Shown here one piece after another: positions 57,301 to 64,000 of a DNA stretch of 64,000 bases. The DNA is taken from positions 23,001,881-23,065,880 of the forward strand of contig JALJCS010000001.1 of assembly GCA_023055355.1 (NCBI GenBank), read 5' to 3'. Each line of letters begins with the position of its first letter. Positions within the stretch are counted from its first letter, which is position 1. The notes under the pieces are model-generated. The model was not told the origin of the DNA, ran no database searches, and worked only from the letters and a program-made list of their open reading frames with translations. This DNA is from Agelaius tricolor. Its lineage: Eukaryota; Chordata; Aves; Passeriformes; Icteridae. Position numbers and translations under genes: made by a program.

Positions 57301-60300
57301 GAGCAATGAAATTTTATTGGCATGGGCCAATGTAGTCTGCAGCTTTCAGTTTTCATAAATTTATGTGATATGCTGAATTGCAGTATCAGAAAAAAATAAT
57401 AGTACCTCTTTTTTCAGAATTATTTGTGAACAGTTTTGGAGACAAGGCACAGGATAATCAGGACAGTCATTTTTCTCATGATTCTGAAGAAGAAGAAAAC
57501 AGAACAAGGCAATGGCTTTCATTTTTGTAAAGTAGTATATACAGAGGAAGCTGTGCAAAAAGTAATCCCAAACATACAAATGCAAGTCACATATCACTTT
57601 GTTGTTCATAAGAGAGCATCAATAATTGGTATGATTTAAATTACATTTATTATACTTTCTCCTTCAGCTACTCAGCCAAATTTTGTTTCAGGATTTAAGT
57701 GCCATTGCAATGCTGGAAATTTTTCACTCAGCAATATCAAGGGGAAACAGGTGATGGATTCCCAGGAATGCTTCATAATCTTACCTTTATGTTAATTAAC
57801 ACCACATATGTATTACAGTACTGGCACCTCTCTTCCCGGAATTTACAGTGCTGGCTCAAGTGCTCCTTCAGGTCTTTGCGAAGAATTCGATCCTGACAGC
57901 CATCATTAGTGCACTGCATGCTTTCAAACAAACACTGCTGCAGATGCTCCTGCAACACACAGCAGCAGGTTAAATGCCAAATGGCCAGTGTGGTTTCCTC
58001 AAATCAGCAATCACCTAAGTGTTCAGAATATGAATGAACGCTGCGATTTACAAAGGCTACATATAGCAAATGGCTCTTATTTAAAAAAAAACACCCTAAG
58101 GCAAAGCTGGAACAAGCTAAAAGCTGTAATACATGCTACTTACAGTGTATAGCTGTCATAATCTTTTGTACTTGAACCACGTTGCTACAATAACTCTGAA
58201 GACAATCACGGGAATTTAGCTGATCATAAATACACAGAGCTGTCATGAAAATCAAAGGCTTCAAAATTTGATCAAGCAAACCAACCTGATATCGCCCCAG
58301 AATTACTTTTGAATTGCAGTCAGGAAAGTTTTTGCAGAACACATGCAAGTTGAGAACTTCTCTTTTACAGCAGTTGTCTTTGAATACCTGTAAAGGAAGC
58401 AAACCAGCCTTAATATGCAGTCACATGGGATGTTATAAATAATATAAAAGAACAAAACATTGCTACAGATCTTCTAGGTGTTCAAGCATAGACACCATAA
58501 TTGTGAGTATGGCTCTTGATAATTCATATTGAAAATTTGTATTGAAACTATAAATTCAACCATTTATGACATTTCTCGTAAGCATAGGGGTTTTTTCCCC
58601 CATGTAGTTATTCCAGAGATGCTGATCCATCCCACAGCCAGCAGGAATAGTAGCACAGGAGCTGTATAAGCACTGCCAGAGCCTGCCTGTATCTAGAAGA
58701 AAGCAGCTGGAGCTAACAGGCTCTGAAAGCCAAACCAGCTCTATGCATGCTCCACTCTGCTCAAGCAGTGCCTTTGGGAAGGAGGTGATGCTGAGATATC
58801 CTTTCTGTCACCTCTGAGAAGCAGCACCATTCTCAGATGTGTATGCAGAAGCAAATGAAGCCCCCGGAGCAAACTCTCTGCCTTATTTGGAGATCTTCCC
58901 GCATTGTTGTCATCAAAATTTGCAAGAAGTAGAAGATGAAAAATGAAAAACAAAAATCCTGTAGATAGTCTGATTATAATTTCCTATCAGGATTAGAAGA
59001 GAGAGGAAGGAGACATTTTATTTCCCTGGAAAATTTCTGGCAGGATCAGTATATAGTATACTTTTAAGCTTTGGAATATAAATAAGGACAAATTAATCCA
59101 TTATAAAACAAAGCAACCAAAAGCAACAACAGCTTGCAAAATAAAAAGGATTATCTCTCTTTTCCTCTAAAAGTTACCAAAAGTAAATTAGGTCTTCAGG
59201 GTTAATGAGATCTAATGGAGATAATCAAGAAATCAAATTATAGCCAAGTTAAAACGAAGACAATCAGATAAACAAGATACCCCAGCAAGATAGGGCATTT
59301 AAAAACCAAATCAGTAAAATCTCCATTAAAAAACCAGACATCTGGTGACTTGGGAGGATTCAAAGCTTTGTGAAATTCTTCAACACTTTACTGGAAATAC
59401 AGAGGACTAAAATTAAATAACTTTAGAACATGAGGTATAAAATGAAGCTTAAGCTATAATCCCTTTCTGGGAGAGCATCACTGAGTAGACTGCTTCCTTA
59501 AGCATTATTTCAGAGACAAAAAACTGCTCTGCCCTGAGGACTGAAAGCCACCTTGTTCTCAGCTGTCTTGCCTTTCCCATGTAAATGCTGACGGCTGAAA
59601 TAAAGCTATAGCCACTTACCTCATGCATTTTTATTGTTTCTTTGTCGACAGGACAGGTGGGTACTGCATTTAACTCTCTAGATCAAAAGAAGAGTCATGT
59701 TAACCCACAGGAAATTCAATTTATTTTATTAAATTGGGCTATGCTATAATCTGACTCTGACAGCAGTCAGCAGTAGAAACAACAAGAAAAAGTCCTTTAA
59801 AAACACTTTCATCTGGCAACTGCACAGCCAAATTCTGCCCACAGCTCAAAGAGGACATAAGGCAGTAACCATGAATACATAACAGAAAGCAGAGTCTGTC
59901 CTAAGAGTGTTCAATGGTAAAAACCACAAGATGTTTTTAATTAAGGGAACATCATCACTGTCTGACCATCTGCAGATCACAAATGTCATATCTCAAAAAA
60001 TCTCATTGTATGCTTTAAACCCAGCCTTTGTCTACTAGAAGCGGTGCCCTCCTTGCTATGCCACTAAAAGAAGATCTAATGGCTTCTTTCTTAAAAGGCA
60101 TAGGAATCATGTAAAATCCAGGAAAATAGTCATAGAGGCAGTGCAAAAGGAGTTAACCCAGAGATAAAGCAGCAAACATGAAGCATCTAAAGTTCACAAA
60201 AGGTAATTAGTGATATCCATCCACATAAAGAGGCTCCTCTGCAACCTTTCCAGGTAAAATCCTGCCCTCAGGTACACCAAAGAGTCCATAATGTATTCCC

Positions 60301-61639
60301 AGACAGGTCTGGAGGGTGAACTCATTTGTACCAAGCAAGAGGGATGCTAGCAGCCCTGTGATCTATCTGCAGCATCAGGTAATATTAACATCAGCTTACA
60401 ATTCTGCTGAATTCAGAGGGATTATACAGAAGCAAATGAACACAGCCTAGTCTAACCACCAGCACCAACACCATAAGACATCAATGCAGCAAATTCCTCT
60501 GTAGAGCACCATGGCAGACAGACAGACCACAGCAGCATCTCACACAGCACTATCAGCTTACATCAACAGTTTCTTTATGCTGACTTCCCTGCAGACGGGG
60601 TAAGGCCTTTAGAGACACCTTTAAAACACTGAGCATGCAGTCACTGGTGTGAAAAGTGCATATTATATGGCTCTATGCAGATATTTACTATATGTATTTT
60701 GTTGTATTGATTAGTGGTGCTGTATTAACATTTCAATAGTATGGTAAATGTAGTTTTGTGGTTAAAACGTAACTTTTGTTGTTAAAATAGGATCTATGTA
60801 TGTGGGATATTTTTTTTAAGAAAGGAATGAGGTACTCGCACCAGATAACAGCCACAGGACACCTAAATCTTTCAGAGAAAGAGAATTTATCGCCCCATTA
60901 TCAGGAGAAACAAACTTCTTCCTGCCTTGCTCAGCCATGAAGATGCCGTTTAGGGTTAAGAGGAAGAAGTTGACACTGACCAGACAGAATCCTGTGTTTG
61001 CATGGAATTTATGCATCATGTATGAGATGTATGAATATTCAACGGGCTATTGCTTTTAAGGGTTAATCCTCTGTTAACGTGGTGTCCTTTTTCGGGCTTG
61101 TGCTGCCCAGAAAAAGGTACCTGGACATCCGTAACTCTTTGTTTCTGTTGTCTCGTCCTAATTCAAGTTGTCCAAATTATTATTACTCTAATTATATTAT
61201 TGTTTTTATAACCATTTTATTACTATTAAACTTTTAAAATTTTAAAAACAAGTGATTGACGTTTTTCACCCTGGGCTCAACAGAGCCCTGCCATTGACTC
61301 CTTCAGCCTGTCACTGGGTGGGCAATATTAGTATGGCACTCGCTGCTGATTTATAGGAGCTGTGGGCTGCTCTTTTAGGAGAGGGAGCAGGGGAGCGTGC
61401 GGACAGGGAGGAGTGTGCTCTCACCTCAGAGCGAGGATGCACTGCTGGCAGAAGCGGTGCCCGCAGCCCGTCTGGTGGGGGTTGTGCAGCACCAGGTGGC
61501 AGTGGGCGCACTTGTACCGCTCCTCCAGGCTCTCCACGAACTTGTAGTCGGCGTCGGGCTCGAAGTCCAGGGAGCCGGCGCTGGAGGAGTTCTGGCGCGT
61601 GAAGGTGCCCGAGGGAGCAGCGGGTTCGTCACAGGCCAT
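53793..61639 (-). CDS. TRAF5: TRAF5, TNF receptor-associated factor 5
   Basis: Ten coding exons (61,639-61,425; 59,677-59,620; 58,387-58,286; 57,949-57,785; 57,483-57,406; 57,033-56,959; 56,690-56,598; 55,656-55,528; 55,010-54,842; 54,370-53,793) join in phase to 1,662 nt, 553 aa; human TRAF5 is 557 aa. Domains in order: RING (C44, C47, C59, H61, C64, C67, C80, with CPVD at 80-83), TRAF-type zinc fingers (about 92-235), coiled coil/TRAF-N (about 235-395), and TRAF-C/MATH (about 398-548). Residues of the receptor-peptide pocket known from TRAF2 are recognisable: R440, Y442, D446 and the serine triplet 501-503. TRAF5 is a cytoplasmic trimeric adaptor for CD40, CD27, OX40, LTBR and related receptors, feeding NF-kB and JNK signalling. 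No frame break was found. The ATG lies 10 bases after an acceptor, so upstream non-coding exons and the promoter lie further right, probably outside the window. Confidence 0.96.
54842..55010 (-). CDS. TRAF5: TRAF5 coding exon 9 (coiled coil)
   Basis: It encodes ALASHLDKSARLESQVKQLI through LDLRPLFDAIETMKQKIAL to YDQRL plus one base. The donor is CTTGG|GTATGT. The acceptor GAACTGGGAAG|GCTCTG has a purine-rich final stretch, but it is the only AG at the right place and keeps phase. It makes this part about three residues shorter than human. Confidence 0.88.
55528..55656 (-). CDS. TRAF5: TRAF5 coding exon 8 (coiled coil)
   Basis: Acceptor CCATCTGTAG|ATATCT and donor TTGATG|GTAAGC. It has 43 codons, ISDLYKSLECKDIKIQQLAD through EKEFRQYTQLFG to NNSNLM. 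No ATG-initiated open frame marks this exon. It was found from similarity and splice sites. Confidence 0.92.
56598..56690 (-). CDS. TRAF5: TRAF5 coding exon 7 (start of coiled coil)
   Basis: Acceptor CTCACTAAG|GTTAAA and donor GAGCAG|GTAAGT. It has 31 codons including HENSALREHMLQILDRNSRL, where the helical coiled coil begins. Confidence 0.92.
56959..57033 (-). CDS. TRAF5: TRAF5 coding exon 6 (last zinc finger)
   Basis: Acceptor ACATGCAG|ATTGAA and donor GTAAAG|GTACTG. It has 25 codons, IEKHHAVCPEAEVDCPYKQY and onward to GCHVK. Confidence 0.94.
57406..57483 (-). CDS. TRAF5: TRAF5 coding exon 5 (zinc finger)
   Basis: Acceptor CTTCTTCAG|AATCAT and donor AAAGAG|GTACTA. It has 26 codons, NHEKNDCPDYPVPCLQNC and onward to ILKKE. 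Confidence 0.94.
57785..57949 (-). CDS. TRAF5: TRAF5 coding exon 4 (TRAF zinc fingers)
   Basis: Acceptor GTGTTGCAG|GAGCAT and donor ATAAAG|GTAAGA. It has 55 codons with regularly spaced Cys/His: EHLQQCLF...MQCTNDGC...LRKDLKEHL...FREERCQYC. Confidence 0.94.
58286..58387 (-). CDS. TRAF5: TRAF5 coding exon 3 (first zinc finger segment)
   Basis: Acceptor CTTTACAG|GTATTC and donor TATCAG|GTTGGT. It has 34 codons, VFKDNCCKREVLNL...KVILGRYQ, very close to human TRAF5. Confidence 0.94.
58388..59619 (-). other. TRAF5: TRAF5 intron 2
   Basis: These 1.2 kb are AT-rich. No repeat or gene was recognised. The 70-codon frame at 58,741-58,953 looks incidental. Confidence 0.8.
59620..59677 (-). CDS. TRAF5: TRAF5 coding exon 2 (end of RING)
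   Basis: Acceptor TTGATCTAG|AGAGTT and donor CATGAG|GTAAGT. It is 58 nt and encodes RELNAVPTCPVDKETIKMHE, completing the RING. It is too short and internal to appear as an open frame on its own. Confidence 0.93.
59678..61424 (-). other. TRAF5: TRAF5 intron 1 (between coding exons 1 and 2)
   Basis: This 1.75-kb intron holds the antisense solo LTR at 60,648-61,268, which makes up about a third of it. Nothing else was recognised. Confidence 0.85.
60648..61268 (+). mobile_element. Solo LTR, antisense in TRAF5 intron 1
   Basis: This 621-bp element begins TGTGAAAAGTGCATATTATA and ends GTTTTTCA. Near-identical 6-bp flanks, CACTGG (60,642-60,647) and CCCTGG (61,269-61,274), suggest an ERVK-like target duplication with one later change. 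An ATTAAA-type signal lies near 61,225, and the 61,080-61,130 block resembles passerine LTRs I have seen. It reads in the plus direction, opposite to TRAF5, and ends 157 bp from the RING exon. No viral coding sequence is present. Confidence 0.8.
61425..61639 (-). CDS. TRAF5: TRAF5 coding exon 1 (N-terminus and most of the RING)
   Basis: It encodes MACDEPAAPSG through the RING signature YKCAHC...GCGHRFCQQC to ALR. The donor is CTCTGAG|GTGAGA. The exon start is placed at 61,649, after CTTCCCAG. An in-frame upstream ATG at 61,690 would add MSEELLPASASLPSAAP but lies in the intron side. The exon is GC-rich. Confidence 0.94.
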
Positions 61640-61649
61640 GGGAGCTGCG

Positions 61650-64000
61650 CTGGGAAGCGAAGCAGAGGCAGGGAGAAGCTCTTCAGACACTCCCTGGCAG
61701 CCACTCCGCCTCGGCTACCGCTTGCAGCAGGCTGCTGCCGGCAGGAGGGCTCTCATCTGCAGGGGGGACACAGGTTTCAGAGGGAAACGTGGTGCCAGCT
61801 ATGGAAGAACAATGAAACGCTCACAGAACCACAAAACAAAGATCACGCTCCAAGCATCAAAGCACACTTCTTTGGAAAAGAGCCTCACAGTCTGAAAATT
61901 ATTCCACAGAATTGTGATTTTGATGGTTTGGTTGGCGGTTTGGTTTTTTTTTGGTGTTTTTTTTTTGGGGGGGGGGGTTGTTTGTTTGTTTGTTTTTTGT
62001 TTTGTTTTTTTGTTGTTTTCTTGCAGTAGTTCTTAGGTCTTAAAAAACGTCAAGAGTCTGGGGAAAGCAGAGGCCAAGTCTTGGCCTTAATGCTCACCAG
62101 GAAAGTCTCCGATTAAAGTAGAGCCCGCCCACATGAATTTACAAGTTCATTGCACTGGTTCAGGCAGGAGATGGCTTTGTGGTTCACAGCAAGGAGCATA
62201 CAAAAAAGAAGCCAGCAGGGGGATTTTACCTTCAGTTTAGGTGTTACAGGAATTGGAGCCTCTTAACTTGACATCTTTCTTTTTCCCATTGATCATTCTT
62301 TTCTAGCAGTAAACTCTTATTTTACTGAATTATGTGCAGGTTTTTGGCTATATTAATTCTGTCTGAAAGAAGTGGTGGGAAAAGAAAGAAAAGCAGGGTT
62401 GCAATCAGAAGTGTGACGTAAGTTTTTCTTTCAACCTACCATAACTCATACACAGCACAGGAATGCATCGTTCATCATCTTCCAGTAGGAAAAACCATCA
62501 ACATTCGTTCCAAGCCTTAAGCCACAAATCTTGAGATTTGCACCAGTCCCCCAACCTTGCAGTTTTTATTTTTTTGCAAGTAGCTCAAGCCCTAGAGCCA
62601 CTCTGGTTGGCATTTCTTGCAGCTTTGCACTCAGAAGACATTTTCCTTACAGGACTGTACAAGAGCAAAACACACCTGAGCTGCCAGATCCTGATTTCCT
62701 GAGGGGAATGCTCAGTCTTACAGCTGTGCTGTAAAGGATGCTGTCTTTTCTCTGTGTGCACCACCCACCCTGTCAGTCACTGGAGTCACTTTTACTGGCA
62801 TCAGCACCCGTCTGAGAGCTCTCACTCATCTCCCGTAAGGTCACCCAGGGCATTTGCTGCTTTTGGAGGGAAGCAGGGCCAGCACATCACCATTAACAAC
62901 CTTGTGTCTGGCATGAAACAGTGCACCCAGTGCTGGCACTCCGCCCTCCCTCCCTGCTGCAGTGGCTCCTGGCCCACAAAAGCAGCAATTAGTGAGCTGC
63001 CACAGAGCACCTTGGGCTTCAGAGAGCAACATCCATTTTCCTTTCCACTTTAACAATCCATACTGGGTGAGGAAATCCTGCAGACAGATAATGTGCCTGA
63101 TTCAAAAACACACCAAAGCACTTAACCAATTAAAATGTATTCCACGGCCAACATTTAAGTGCTCCTGTAACTCAGCACCCTCGTTAGGGGCTGTACACAG
63201 TATTCACCTCCCCATCTTGTGAGAGTCTCCCTGCCTTTCACCAGGCTGCATGTCTGACATATTCCAGCACAGCTGAGCATCTAACATTGGTAGCCCTCAG
63301 GAATATGAACTGTAATCATATTCCAGCCATTAAAGACTTATTATTCCAACAGGAGTTTTCAAATTACCCTGTTTGGTTCCTCCAAATGAAGAGCCTCCTG
63401 CTTCAAACCAGACAGGGCTGTCCATTTGTTTCTTTCATTTTTAAACAGTCGATCTTTCCTCCTCTGAAAATGCACTTCCAGTTCCCTGACACCTGATAAG
63501 GAGCAATTCTCTTTTCCTCACGCCAGCCAGAGATGACAAAATGCAGCCTGAGGGATTACCAGTCTCCTGTCTGTGCTGCCTCAGGAGCAGATGCCAGCAC
63601 CAGAGTGTTCCTGCTGCTTCTAAGGCAGATGGAGAGCTGTCACCATTAACTTCCAGAGCATGGACCACCCACAGGATGAGCTGCCTAGGAACTCACTCTG
63701 CCCTGGGTCGGTGACAAACCTGAAACAAGTTTCCTTCTTCTCTTTTATTGCTGCTCTCTCTCCTGTTTACTTGGCATACAATTGCCCCAGTCCTAGCCTG
63801 CTCCAGCACTTACCTCATCTGATGTATGGTTTAGCAAGCTAATGCATCACTGCGTAAAAGCACACTAAAATAAAACCAACAACGACAACAATTCCATGTT
63901 TTACCCATTTTGCCTTTAGGGATCTTCCTTAACTCCAGAAACTCCAGCTGGGGTGACGTATTTTAGGCAAAAATGTTATGAGACACATTAAAAAGAAACA
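61650..64000 (-). other. TRAF5 5' intron/upstream region, right edge
   Basis: No coding exon or CpG island was recognised to the right of the TRAF5 start exon, so its promoter probably lies beyond the window. A T/G-rich low-complexity run occupies 61,937-62,020, including a G10 run near 61,968. RCOR3, the neighbour expected from human synteny, was not seen. Confidence 0.5.
61937..62020. repeat. T/G low-complexity tract
   Basis: About 84 bp are almost only T and G on the plus strand, with a T run, a G10 run and TTTG units. It produces a false Phe/Val/Cys/Gly-rich open frame on the plus strand. Confidence 0.9.

Noticed and set aside
61397..62029. 210-codon plus-strand frame opposite the TRAF5 RING exon
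   Set aside because: It is the antisense shadow of the GC-rich coding exon and then runs into the T/G low-complexity tract.

Overview
The window looks like nuclear DNA from a bird, most likely a songbird. It has intron-containing vertebrate genes, CR1 LINE fragments in the usual bird form, and several LTRs of kinds I associate with passerine genomes. The species call is inference. The genes match the block on human 1q32.3 holding TRAF5, LINC00467 and RD3, in reverse orientation. No bacterial or viral operon, tRNA, rRNA or CRISPR array was seen.

Layout. Positions 1-25,500 hold no protein gene that I can support. They contain an old CR1 fragment (6.6-7.4 kb), two younger CR1 fragments (14.1 and 18.7 kb), a solo-type LTR (0.8-1.4 kb), a strong orphan CpG island (14.4-15.4 kb), a ten-copy 23-bp minisatellite and a GACA microsatellite (17.7-18.1 kb). 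From 24.4 to 27.24 kb at least four LTRs from three families are packed directly upstream of RD3. RD3 (+) has two coding exons at 27,519-27,814 and 35,528-35,825, encoding a complete 197-aa protein. From about 36 to 46 kb there is non-coding DNA between converging genes. Next comes a six-exon gene on the minus strand (46,100-49,691), whose joined frame encodes a 162-aa Ser/Arg/Lys-rich protein with a C-terminal motif I recognise only loosely. Its CpG-island promoter (about 50.0-50.5 kb) contains a three-copy 69-bp tandem repeat. TRAF5 (-) fills 53,793-61,639 with ten coding exons that join in phase to 553 aa: RING, TRAF zinc fingers, coiled coil and TRAF-C/MATH domain. A solo LTR lies antisense in its first coding intron.

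How the genes relate. RD3 is a photoreceptor protein that restrains retinal guanylate cyclase and helps it move to the outer segment. TRAF5 is a signalling adaptor for TNF-receptor-family members. They are neighbours but not partners. The Ser/Lys-rich gene probably encodes a nuclear or nucleolar protein, inferred from composition only. It is the most interesting object here: by synteny it sits where human carries the lncRNA LINC00467, so the mammalian locus may be a former coding gene. Exon boundaries were read from frame continuity, GT/AG signals and remembered similarity to human RD3 and TRAF5. Untranslated exons and transcript ends are only candidates.
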